Shown: positions 1 through 6,697, numbered from the stretch's first letter. The stretch: DNA of 9,318 nt from Acidimicrobiaceae bacterium (GCA_947490975.1 CANLHV010000039.1:1-9318), one strand, 5' to 3'. The notes: generated from the letters alone by a model not told the origin. A program made the numbers and translations.

Positions 1-272
1 TGCTGACAGTTCGACCAGGGGCACCATTTTCGCGGTATGACATAGTTCAGCACCTTGAAAATCATCGCATCGGTACTCGTCAGTTGTTTGGCGGAAATTT
101 GCTCTCTCAGCCGGCATATCAAAATATTGAGCACCGAGTTTCGGGGCTTCTAACCAATACCGACATCATCTCAAATAATGCTTTTTGGATTGGCGTTTTC
201 CCGGGGCTGACCGATGAGATGATTGACTACATGATTGCAACAGTTGGTGAGTTTGTTAAGTCAAATGTCTAA
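1..272 (+). CDS. rfbH: RfbH-type CDP-4-keto-6-deoxyglucose 3-dehydrase, C-terminal fragment
   Basis: This is the 3' end of a gene that begins before the window; reading from base 3 gives 89 codons up to TAA at 270-272. The residues fit the C-terminus of the RfbH/DdhC (E1) branch of the DegT/DnrJ/EryC1/StrS fold-I PLP family: a VRPGAPFSR segment, HRIGTRQLFGGNL, then LTNTDIISNNAFWIGVFPGL and a final helix with a DYM motif. RfbH uses PMP/PLP and an iron-sulfur centre, together with a reductase, to remove the C3 hydroxyl of CDP-4-keto-6-deoxyglucose on the way to CDP-3,6-dideoxyhexoses such as abequose, tyvelose, ascarylose or yersiniose. The PLP site, and the residue that separates dehydrases from aminotransferases, lie outside the window, so the exact reaction is inferred from the C-terminal signature. 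A methionine-like TTG at 84 is internal, not the start. The next gene follows after 14 bases. Confidence 0.85.
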   Translation, partial: LTVRPGAPFSRYDIVQHLENHRIGTRQLFGGNLLSQPAYQNIEHRVSGLLTNTDIISNNAFWIGVFPGLTDEMIDYMIATVGEFVKSNV

Positions 273-277
273 AAATT

Positions 278-283
278 GGGGAT
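278..283 (+). promoter_or_regulatory. Ribosome binding site of the glycosyltransferase gene
   Basis: GGGGAT lies 3 bases before the TTG codon at 287, just after the rfbH stop. It supports the TTG start: the nearby ATG at 282 is out of frame and meets a stop after one codon. Confidence 0.45.
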
Positions 284-286
284 GAT

Positions 287-1237
287 TTGAAAAAACTTGT
301 TTCGATAATTGTTCCGGCGTTCAACGAAGAACTTTGCATCGCAGAGTTGGTTCGGCGTCTGAAGTTGGTTTTTGAGGCAAATCAGCATTATGACTTTGAG
401 ACTTTGATCGTCGAAAATGGTTCGACCGATCGCACGTGGGAGATATTGCAACAAGTTCATGCTGCCGACAATCGTTTCAAAGTGATTCGACTCGCGCGTA
501 ACTTTCGGATGGATGGTGGCATCACCGCTGGCTTGCATTACGCAGAAGGTGATGCCTGTGTTTTTATGACAGCCGACCTACAAGACCCACCTGAACTGAT
601 TTCTGAGTTTATAAAGAAGTGGGAAGCCGGCTACGAAAATGTATACATGCAGGTTTCTAAAAGAGTAGGTACTGGCCCGATCAGAACATTTAACTCAAAA
701 GCATTTTATTGGCTGGCAGGAAAACTTACAGACAATCGAATTCCGAAAAACGCGAGCGACTTCCGATTGTTAGACAGAAAAGTTTATGTGGCCGTGCGTG
801 CAATGAATGAGCGCAACCGGTTTGTACGAGGGCTAGTTGCATGGGTTGGGTTTAAGTCAATAGCTGTTGAGGCTGAGCGACCAGAGAGATTTGGTGGCGA
901 GTCAAAGGCGCACTCGCTAAAAGTTATTGATCTTGCGTTTAAAGGTATTTTCTCACATTCATATATTCCGTTGAAGTTCATTACTGCAAGTGGAGTAGTG
1001 ATCTCGGGTCTATCAGTTATCTCACTAATTATCTGTGCGGTGTTTTGGATTGCAGTTGGTGTGCCCTTTGCCGGATTTGGGACGATCGTGTCGATCGCAG
1101 TACTCGCCTTTGGTGCGATTACGTTCATGCTTGGAATAATCGCTGAGTATCTGGGTTTGATTTATGAAGAAGTCAAGGGACGACCAAATTTTGTTGTCGC
1201 CGAACAGCTCGGCTTTGCTAAAAGCGGGTCAAATTGA
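287..1237 (+). CDS. Family 2 glycosyltransferase, GtrB/ArnC/DPM1-like, membrane anchored
   Basis: A 316-residue protein, the usual length for polyprenyl-phosphate sugar transferases of the GtrB/ArnC/dolichol-phosphate-mannose-synthase group. The GT-A domain fills about residues 1-225: SIIVPAFNEE at 6-15, VENGSTD at 42-48 (nucleotide-binding loop), GGITAGL at 77-83, TADLQDPPE at 95-103 (acidic metal/nucleotide motif) and FGGESK at 202-207. Two hydrophobic helices follow, near 231-257 and 264-286, then EYLGLIYEEVKGRP at 287-300, a typical GtrB tail. By family it should move a sugar from a nucleotide donor to undecaprenyl phosphate at the inner face of the membrane, or directly to a glycan lipid. 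The first loop is ENGS, not DDGS, and the DxD-like site reads TAD, not DAD; both variants occur in GT2 proteins. The start is TTG. The stop shares base 1237 with the ATG of the next gene. The sugar donor is unknown, but is probably the cluster's own product. Confidence 0.88.
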   Translation: MKKLVSIIVPAFNEELCIAELVRRLKLVFEANQHYDFETLIVENGSTDRTWEILQQVHAADNRFKVIRLARNFRMDGGITAGLHYAEGDACVFMTADLQDPPELISEFIKKWEAGYENVYMQVSKRVGTGPIRTFNSKAFYWLAGKLTDNRIPKNASDFRLLDRKVYVAVRAMNERNRFVRGLVAWVGFKSIAVEAERPERFGGESKAHSLKVIDLAFKGIFSHSYIPLKFITASGVVISGLSVISLIICAVFWIAVGVPFAGFGTIVSIAVLAFGAITFMLGIIAEYLGLIYEEVKGRPNFVVAEQLGFAKSGSN

Positions 1238-1935
1238 TGTCGCCCAAGAGTTGTCTCGTATTCGGAGCGCACGGTGCCATTGGTACGGCAGTCGCACTTG
1301 AATTTGAACGTAACGAGTTTCAAGTGTGGCGATCTTCAAGATCGCACAAACCAGATATTGCACGAGGCTTGGTTGCAATAGGCGAAAGTAAAGCCGATGC
1401 TCGCACAATGCAGGCACTTCCTGAATTCGATGCAGTGGTTTGGGCTCAGGGCTCAAATCTCAATGACTCAATCTCTGAATTCAAAGCAGAAAACTTGGAC
1501 GAACTTTTGAACAGTAATGTCAAGTTTGTTGCATCTACTCTTGCGACATTAATAAGTCAAAATAAAGTTATGTCTGGCGCAAAGATGTGCATTGTTTCGT
1601 CAGTTTGGCAAGACGCGATTAGGCCCAACAAGTTGTCTTATGCGGTTTCAAAAGCAGCATTGAACGGATTGCTCAAGTCTGTTGCTTTAGACCTGTCTGA
1701 GAGAAAAATCTTTGTTAATGCAGTATTGCCCGGAGTTATTGATACTTCGATGACGAGGGGTGTGTTAAGCGATGAGCAGATACTCGCCGTGCAAGGGCGA
1801 ACTGGGTTTGGACGGTTGGTGCAACCTGAAGAGTTGGCCGAAGTAATTTACTTTTTGTGCTCTGAATCGAACAACTGCATCAGCGGGCAGTCAATTGTTG
1901 CCGACTTGGGATTCACCAATGTCAGACCAGTCTGA
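1237..1935 (+). CDS. Short-chain dehydrogenase/reductase (SDR)
   Basis: A 232-residue classical-type SDR, likely an NAD(P)-dependent ketone/alcohol oxidoreductase. The N-terminal Rossmann glycine motif is GAHGAIG at 10-16, a variant of TGxxxGxG. WAQGSN at 69-74 stands where NNAG is usual, and Asn94 matches the conserved helix asparagine. Ser121/Ser122, Tyr135 and Lys139 (YAVSK) form the catalytic set, with the usual 13-residue spacing from Ser122 to Tyr135. PGVIDTSMT near 165-175 matches the PGxxxT loop, and the C-terminal GQSIVADLGF is typical of the family. I chose ATG 1237, within TGATG at the glycosyltransferase stop, over the TTG one codon earlier, because the one-base overlap suggests translational coupling. 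No strong Shine-Dalgarno is visible. The next gene starts 17 bases before this stop. From context it reduces or oxidises a sugar or cyclitol intermediate; the substrate cannot be read from the sequence. Confidence 0.88.
   Translation: MSPKSCLVFGAHGAIGTAVALEFERNEFQVWRSSRSHKPDIARGLVAIGESKADARTMQALPEFDAVVWAQGSNLNDSISEFKAENLDELLNSNVKFVASTLATLISQNKVMSGAKMCIVSSVWQDAIRPNKLSYAVSKAALNGLLKSVALDLSERKIFVNAVLPGVIDTSMTRGVLSDEQILAVQGRTGFGRLVQPEELAEVIYFLCSESNNCISGQSIVADLGFTNVRPV
1906..1911 (+). promoter_or_regulatory. Weak ribosome binding site for the cyclase gene
   Basis: A GGGA-containing stretch about 7-8 bases before ATG 1919, inside the end of the SDR gene. It favours ATG 1919 over the in-frame TTG at 1895, which would lengthen the overlap to 41 bases. 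Confidence 0.35.
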
Positions 1936-2995
1936 TCAAACTGTTCTAACAGTAAGCGCCAAGTCGCATCAGTATGAAGTTTTGATTGGGGCAGGAGTAT
2001 TCGGTGAGTTAGAAACCTACACAGATTCAGTCACGGTTGCTGATTCAAGGTTTAAAGAGATGTTCGAGAAGCGAGCTCTTGGTAGTTGTGTATTCGTTGA
2101 TGCGCTTGAGTCGAATAAAACGTTAGCGACGGTTGAAAACATCATCATCGCACTGCAGAAACACGGCGTCAGATCGCACTCAACTGTCATAGCAGTTGGT
2201 GGTGGGATAATTCAGGACCTGATGACGATGGTCGCGTCAATTTATATGCGGGGCATTTCTTGGGTATACGTTCCAACAACACTTTTGGGGATGATCGACT
2301 CATGTATCGGTGGTAAGAGCTCGATCAACACTCGCACGGTCAAGAACTTGATAGGCAATATTTATCCACCCTCTCGTATCTATATCGACACTAATTTTTT
2401 GTCGACTCTTTCGGATGTTGACTATCTCTGCGGGCTTTCGGAGGCATCCAAAATTTGTTTTTGCAGAGGCGAAAATGAGTTTAAAAAGTTTCTAGCTTTT
2501 GCCCAGAACAAGGCACCAAGTGACGTTGCGAAAATGGTCGCACATGTTTTGGCAGCAAAAAAGTGGTTTATTGAAGTAGATGAATTTGATAAGGCCGAGC
2601 GAAAGTATCTTAACTTTGGCCACACTTTTGGGCACGCCCTTGAGGTCGGCAGCAATCACGCAGTGCCTCACGGTCTGGCGGTTGCAAGTGGTATTAAGGC
2701 CGCAATTCTCTTTGAGTCGAAAAATAGAAGTGCGTCTGAAATTGAACATGAGCTATTTGGCTATGTATCAAAATTGACAAGTGGAATATCGGACCTCTTC
2801 GAAATTGACACGATTGATTGGGCGAAGTACTCACATGCATTCAAGGCAGACAAGAAACATTCAGGTGACGAATATTCGCTGTTGCTGCCAAATTATGGTG
2901 GTGGCGTGAGAATTGAAAAGTTCGAAAAGTCAGATGATCTAGTGAGTCGGGTAATAGACGCGCAAAAGTCTTCGCTATCTGGGGCAAAGTTATGA
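1919..2995 (+). CDS. Dehydroquinate-synthase-like sugar phosphate cyclase
   Basis: A 358-residue protein of the AroB/EEVS/DOIS superfamily, which uses tightly bound NAD and a divalent metal (zinc or cobalt) to cyclise a phosphorylated sugar or ulosonate. Visible family landmarks: VGGGIIQD at 93-100 (NAD loop), ASIYMRGISWVYVPTTLLG at 106-124, DSCIGGKSSIN at 127-137, KNLIGNIYPP at 142-151, metal-ligand candidates Glu175 (GLSEASK), His235/His239 (NFGHTFGHALE) and His251 (PHGLAVASG), and a C-terminal DKK before a short LLLPNYGG strand. Two positions differ from true AroB: Gln99 stands where VxGD has glycine, and HGL replaces the usual HGE. It sits among glycan genes, with no shikimate genes in view, so it is probably not the housekeeping AroB. 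Start ATG 1919; the stop overlaps the next ATG by 4 bases (ATGA). A pathway enzyme making a carbocyclic or unusual sugar is inferred; substrate and product are unknown. Confidence 0.85.
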   Translation: MSDQSDQTVLTVSAKSHQYEVLIGAGVFGELETYTDSVTVADSRFKEMFEKRALGSCVFVDALESNKTLATVENIIIALQKHGVRSHSTVIAVGGGIIQDLMTMVASIYMRGISWVYVPTTLLGMIDSCIGGKSSINTRTVKNLIGNIYPPSRIYIDTNFLSTLSDVDYLCGLSEASKICFCRGENEFKKFLAFAQNKAPSDVAKMVAHVLAAKKWFIEVDEFDKAERKYLNFGHTFGHALEVGSNHAVPHGLAVASGIKAAILFESKNRSASEIEHELFGYVSKLTSGISDLFEIDTIDWAKYSHAFKADKKHSGDEYSLLLPNYGGGVRIEKFEKSDDLVSRVIDAQKSSLSGAKL

Positions 2996-4773
2996 CCCAT
3001 GCCGACGAGATGGTCAAATGGCTTGGCGAGCTCGGGTATACGCACTGTTTTTTTGTGTCAGGCGGAAACAGCATGCATTTACTCAATGCAGCACGGCAGC
3101 GAATGGTTTGTGTTCCAGTTGTTCATGAAGTTTCTGCCGGGATCGCCGCCGAATATTTCAATGAGTCACACCTTTCGTCAGGCAAAGCATTTGTTCTGGT
3201 TACTGCTGGTCCAGGTTTAACGAATTTAGTAACTGCGTTAGCCGGTGCATATCTGGAAAGCCGCGAACTTTTGGTGCTTGGAGGGCAGGTTAAGAGCTCG
3301 GATTTGGCAGACAAGGGTTTGAGACAGCGGGGTATTCAGGAAGTTGATGGAATTGCTATTGCGAGACCCGTCGCAAAATCTGTACGTCGAATCGAGAAGC
3401 CGATTGCTAAAGCCGATTTTTGCCAACTAGTCAAGAGCGGATCTACGGATCGCAAGGGCCCGGTTTTTTTAGAAGTGTGTCTTGATGTGCAAGGAGCACC
3501 AGCAAAAGACAATGATGATGTCGCTATTGCCGAGAGCACAGAACCCTTGTCGACTAGTGAAATCGATAATGCTTCTTTAGGCAAAGTTGCTGAACTGCTC
3601 GCCAAGAGTAAACGTCCAGTTCTATTGGTCGGGGGTGGAGTTTCTCGCGATCAGTTTTACTCGCTTATTCCAGAGGTTGAGAGACTCGGCATACCAGTAA
3701 TGACAACATGGAACGCAGCTGATCGAATTGGCGCGAACCATCATCTCTACTTCGGAAGGCCGAATACTTGGGGTCAGCGCTCAAGTAATTTGATTTTGCA
3801 GGGTGCGGATTTAGTTATTGCAGTAGGAACAAGACTTGGTATGCAACAAACTGGATTTAACTGGTCTCAATTTGTTCCGAATGGTGATGTCGTTCAAGTT
3901 GACATAGATAAAACCGAACTTGAAAAAGGCCACCCAGATATTGGGCTGGCGATTTGCGCAGATGCGAGCAATTTACTTAGGAGGCTTTTTGAAAAGTCGG
4001 TGGCGACACCTGTTTGGTCGGCATGGGTTGATTTGGCAAGGCGGGTTCGTGCACGGATACCGCTGAGTGAACCAATCAACGGATCATTTGATGGATTTCT
4101 GAATCCCTACGAATTTGCTTTGTCTTTATCTGAGTTGTGTGATGAAGTTGACACTGTTGTTCCTTGTTCTTCTGGCGGGGCATTTACGGTGATGATGCAG
4201 GCATTCAATCAACGCAGTGGTCAAGTCATCATTACCAACAAGGGCTTGGCAAGTATGGGTTATGGACTAGCTGGCGCGATTGGTGCTGCACTTGCTGATC
4301 GATCACGAAGGACGGTTCTTGTTGAGGGCGACGGAGGGTTTTCGCAGAACTTGCAAGAGTTGGCAACGGTTAACGTGCAAAATTTGAATTTAAAGATTTT
4401 TATTTTCGCAAATAATGGATATGCAAGTATTCGAATGACTCAGAAAAATTATTTTGATGGCGCATATTTGGGTTGCGATATTGAATCAGGGTTAGGGTTT
4501 CCAGACTGGCAAACACTTGCCAAGGCATTTGGTATTAAGTCGAAGATTTTGAGTGAAGATTTTGCTTCGGACAGAGATTTTCTTGACGCATGGAGTGATG
4601 CTGATCCATGGTTATTTGTTGTGCCGATTCATCCGGAGCAGACTTATTTTCCGAAAATATCGAGTCAAGTGACTGCGACGGGTGGCATGGAGTCGGCTCC
4701 GTTGCATAAAATGTCGCCGCCGCTATCAGACGAGTTGATTGCAGAATTGGCTTTAGAACTTGGTTTGAAATAA
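2992..4773 (+). CDS. Acetolactate-synthase-like ThDP-dependent enzyme (possibly a sugar carboligase)
   Basis: A 593-residue protein with the three-domain layout of the acetohydroxyacid synthase/pyruvate oxidase family. The N-terminal PYR domain carries the cofactor-activating glutamate Glu46 (VVHEVSAG), then TAGPGLTNLVTAL and RGIQEVDG, the latter typical of IlvB-like proteins. The middle domain holds LLVGGGVSRD, a nucleotide/FAD-type fold. The C-terminal PP domain has the ThDP/Mg motif GDGG at 446-449 with Asn474-Asn475, about 30 residues from first to last. IRMTQKNYFDG follows, in a pattern I associate with ThDP enzymes of polysaccharide clusters. It is not a clear housekeeping IlvB: no ilvN or ilvC lies nearby. 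A known precedent is YerE of the yersiniose pathway, which transfers a two-carbon unit from pyruvate onto CDP-4-keto-3,6-dideoxyglucose; the RfbH fragment upstream makes that chemistry plausible. The ATG overlaps the previous stop, implying coupled translation. Exact substrate and FAD use are unknown. Confidence 0.85.
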   Translation: MTHADEMVKWLGELGYTHCFFVSGGNSMHLLNAARQRMVCVPVVHEVSAGIAAEYFNESHLSSGKAFVLVTAGPGLTNLVTALAGAYLESRELLVLGGQVKSSDLADKGLRQRGIQEVDGIAIARPVAKSVRRIEKPIAKADFCQLVKSGSTDRKGPVFLEVCLDVQGAPAKDNDDVAIAESTEPLSTSEIDNASLGKVAELLAKSKRPVLLVGGGVSRDQFYSLIPEVERLGIPVMTTWNAADRIGANHHLYFGRPNTWGQRSSNLILQGADLVIAVGTRLGMQQTGFNWSQFVPNGDVVQVDIDKTELEKGHPDIGLAICADASNLLRRLFEKSVATPVWSAWVDLARRVRARIPLSEPINGSFDGFLNPYEFALSLSELCDEVDTVVPCSSGGAFTVMMQAFNQRSGQVIITNKGLASMGYGLAGAIGAALADRSRRTVLVEGDGGFSQNLQELATVNVQNLNLKIFIFANNGYASIRMTQKNYFDGAYLGCDIESGLGFPDWQTLAKAFGIKSKILSEDFASDRDFLDAWSDADPWLFVVPIHPEQTYFPKISSQVTATGGMESAPLHKMSPPLSDELIAELALELGLK

Positions 4774-4841
4774 GTCTGGACTAGATTTGAATTGTGTCGT
4801 TATTGGCACAGCAGCAAAATTTAGATTGAGGGCTTAAGTTT
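4774..4841 (+). other. Intergenic gap with a small hairpin
   Basis: This 68-base gap is the only real space between the genes of the + strand cluster. TGTGTC at 4793-4798 can pair with GGCACA at 4805-4810 (six pairs, one G-T) around a six-base loop. No T-run follows, so it is not a convincing rho-independent terminator. I saw no well-spaced -35/-10 pair. The aldolase gene is probably still co-transcribed with the genes before it. Confidence 0.3.
4828..4832 (+). promoter_or_regulatory. Ribosome binding site of the aldolase gene
   Basis: GAGGG nine bases before ATG 4842, the clearest Shine-Dalgarno in this cluster. It fits with this gene not being overlapped by an upstream reading frame, so it needs its own ribosome entry. 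Confidence 0.6.
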
Positions 4842-5645
4842 ATGAATAAGACAGAACGCGAAATGGTAGATATTTTGCGCAAGGGCAAAGAGATGTTTGG
4901 CTATGTTTCTGTAAAGGCTGAATTTGAGGCTGAAGGCACTCGAATGGAAGAGTTACTTCGATTGATGGAAATTGCACATCGAGCAAACCTTGACTTAACG
5001 GTGAAAGTTGGTGGGTGCGAAGCTATTCGCGATTTACTCGAAGCGAAACAAATTGGTGTTCGTTACATTGTTGCGCCGATGGTCGAATCGACTTATGCGC
5101 TTTCGAAATACATTGCGGCAAAGAATCAGGTTTATTCTGCTGACGAGCAACAAGATACTGATTTTTTGTTCAATGTCGAAACGATTACGGCTTACGAGAG
5201 CCGAGAGAAGTTAGCCGAAGTTTCGAAGGCCAAAAATGGTGTCGAAGGAATGGTTTTTGGACGAGTAGATTTTTCTGGCTCAATCGGTCTCGATCGTGAC
5301 AGCATCAACAGTGACAAAGTTATGGATTGTGTTATGGCAACTGCTGAAGTTTGCAAGAAATCAGATTTGCAACTTGTTGTGGGTGGTGGAGTTTCACGAG
5401 ATTCAATTGACTGTTTGAGAAAGATTCAGAAAGTGTTGCTCACCCGATTCGAAACACGCAAAGTTGTTTTCGACGGCGCCGCAATTCAACTCGAGAAGAT
5501 CGAAGGGGGTCTTCTTAATGCTGTTCACTTTGAAATGCTGTGGCTAATGAATAAACGCGATTATTACGGCACGATTGAGCGCGAAGACGCGAAGCGAATC
5601 GACATGCTTGAAGCCCGTTGGAAAATTCTGAATAAACAGAGTTAG
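4842..5645 (+). CDS. HpcH/HpaI-type aldolase / citrate-lyase family protein
   Basis: A 267-residue TIM-barrel protein of the HpcH/HpaI and citrate lyase beta (CitE) superfamily. These enzymes form or cleave C-C bonds with pyruvate- or acetyl-CoA-derived enolates, using a divalent metal. Landmarks: VKAEFEAEGTR near 24-34, KVGGCEA at 55-61 (the substrate-anion region), VAPMVES at 77-83, Glu113 (NVET) and Asp143 (GRVDFSGSIG) as metal-ligand candidates 30 residues apart, and VVGGGVS at 179-185. The usual arginine of the HpaI substrate-binding strand appears to be lysine, as LTVKVGG, though this needs an alignment. It likely supplies a pyruvate-type aldol step or a degradation step in the glycan-sugar pathway; context gives this, not the sequence. 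The start is ATG with GAGGG nine bases before. The gene ends convergently, overlapping the last four bases of the epimerase gene. The pairing with the cyclase and ThDP genes is the main hint of function. Confidence 0.82.
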   Translation: MNKTEREMVDILRKGKEMFGYVSVKAEFEAEGTRMEELLRLMEIAHRANLDLTVKVGGCEAIRDLLEAKQIGVRYIVAPMVESTYALSKYIAAKNQVYSADEQQDTDFLFNVETITAYESREKLAEVSKAKNGVEGMVFGRVDFSGSIGLDRDSINSDKVMDCVMATAEVCKKSDLQLVVGGGVSRDSIDCLRKIQKVLLTRFETRKVVFDGAAIQLEKIEGGLLNAVHFEMLWLMNKRDYYGTIEREDAKRIDMLEARWKILNKQS

Positions 5646-6685
5646 CGCAGACAATCTCGGATCATTAGGGCGATGCCGGTTTCGAGGCTTGTCCATTCTT
5701 GGACATTCAGGTACGACTTCGTGGCTGAGTTGTTCGGAATGTATTGATGGTATTTTTCTGAGCTAGCAGTCGGGATTGCAACTTTGATTTCAGGAACGAA
5801 GTTCAATTCAGTTGTTGAAACTCGCGCAACAGCTTGGGCGAGTTCGAGAATTGACACCGAGTGCTCTGAGCCGATGTGCAAGGGGTGTGGCGAACTTCTT
5901 TTTGCTAAGGCAGACCACAACCAAATTGCCATATCTGCGCCATAAAGGTAAGAGCGACGTGCTTGGCCGTCGCTGTTGATGTGAATCGGCTTGCGATCAA
6001 GCACGTTTTGGACGAAATTGCCGATCGCGAAGTGTGTGTCGCGCGGAAGGTAGTGGCCACTGAATGCGAAGAGCCTCGCGATGATTGGTGAGCAGAGACC
6101 AGCTTGACCTGCTTGCGCACACATAGATTCTGCAAGTTTTTTACCTTTGGCGTACGCGCTGGATAGTTCGCTGTATGGCTGGTCTTGATGTTCGGGAATG
6201 TGAGTAATTGACTGAGGCTGGTTTCCATAAACAGCGCCAGAAGACGTAAACAGAAATGGCACCTTGTTTTCTGCAAATTTTAAAGCTGCTTGCATTGACT
6301 GAGTGTTGATTTTGGTCATCTCGATCGGGTTTGATTCGTTGAGTTCTGCCGATGCTGGGGTCGCGGCATGAATGATCGCATCGACTCTGCCTATGTCAAG
6401 CGCATCGGTTAGCAAGTCGCCTTCAACAAGTGAAAGATTATTGAAACCGATTTCTCTTGTTTCTATGACGTGTGACGCCAAAGAGTCACGCGTTGGCAAA
6501 ATGATTTCAAATTTCTGGGCGCCATTACCGCATGCGATGAGTGCGGTTTCAATGAGCCATTTACCGACAAAACCTGTGCCTCCGGTAAGTAAAACTCGTG
6601 AACCATTGAGTTGATTGATCGCTTCGACTAAACGATGTAACTGCGGTTCATTCAACTCAGTCCTGAATTTTTGAACCATGTTCAT
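5642..6685 (-). CDS. NAD-dependent epimerase/dehydratase (extended SDR, sugar nucleotide type)
   Basis: A 347-residue extended SDR, normal length for nucleotide-sugar epimerases, dehydratases and reductases. The NAD-binding TGGTGFVG lies at 34-41 after a roughly 30-residue lead. HAATPAS at 106-112 and TSSGAVYG at 147-154 follow, then the catalytic Tyr178-Lys182 (YAKGK). The C-terminal half has GHYLPRDTHFAIGNF, the RSYLYGADMAIWLW strand-helix and HIGSEHSVSI, all typical of the substrate domain. It resembles enzymes found in O-antigen/capsule clusters and may do the last epimerisation or C4 reduction of the cluster's nucleotide sugar; the substrate is unknown. I take ATG 6685; ATG 6679 is nearly as good. 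The frame is open further upstream to 6859, but that part lies antisense to the next gene and does not look like family sequence. No Shine-Dalgarno is visible. It runs opposite to the rest of the cluster and meets the aldolase stop. Confidence 0.87.
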   Translation of the reverse strand: MNMVQKFRTELNEPQLHRLVEAINQLNGSRVLLTGGTGFVGKWLIETALIACGNGAQKFEIILPTRDSLASHVIETREIGFNNLSLVEGDLLTDALDIGRVDAIIHAATPASAELNESNPIEMTKINTQSMQAALKFAENKVPFLFTSSGAVYGNQPQSITHIPEHQDQPYSELSSAYAKGKKLAESMCAQAGQAGLCSPIIARLFAFSGHYLPRDTHFAIGNFVQNVLDRKPIHINSDGQARRSYLYGADMAIWLWSALAKRSSPHPLHIGSEHSVSILELAQAVARVSTTELNFVPEIKVAIPTASSEKYHQYIPNNSATKSYLNVQEWTSLETGIALMIRDCLR

Positions 6686-6697
6686 ATAGATTAGGGG
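6685..6697 (+). promoter_or_regulatory. Possible -10 and ribosome binding site of the membrane protein gene
   Basis: TATAGA at 6685-6690 resembles a -10 hexamer, and AGGGG at 6693-6697 is a close-spaced (3-base) Shine-Dalgarno before ATG 6701. No good -35 is seen. If real, the promoter of this gene overlaps the first codons of the divergent epimerase gene. Confidence 0.3.

Noticed and set aside
269..538. Reverse-strand frame over the glycosyltransferase start
   Set aside because: It lies antisense to a clear GT2 domain and its translation shows no recognisable domain.
1329..1345. Perfect 8-base inverted repeat around one central base, possible operator
   Set aside because: It falls within the SDR coding region and is explained by the Arg-Ser-Ser-Arg-Ser codons; no partner copy was seen elsewhere.
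1895..1918. Upstream TTG start for the cyclase
   Set aside because: It would lengthen the overlap with the SDR gene to 41 bases; ATG 1919 has a nearby GGGA and leaves the family N-terminus complete.
1919..2995. Housekeeping aroB (3-dehydroquinate synthase of the shikimate pathway)
   Set aside because: There are no other shikimate genes nearby, the NAD and HGE loops are altered, and it is coupled to glycan genes; not excluded without the rest of the genome.
4793..4810. Hairpin after the ThDP gene as a rho-independent terminator
   Set aside because: The stem is only six pairs with a wobble pair and has no following T-run; listed only as a weak hairpin in the gap.
4842..5645. Phosphoenolpyruvate mutase or isocitrate-lyase-type enzyme
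   Set aside because: The characteristic EDK-NS motif of PEP mutase is absent; the Glu/Asp metal-site pattern fits HpcH/HpaI/CitE.
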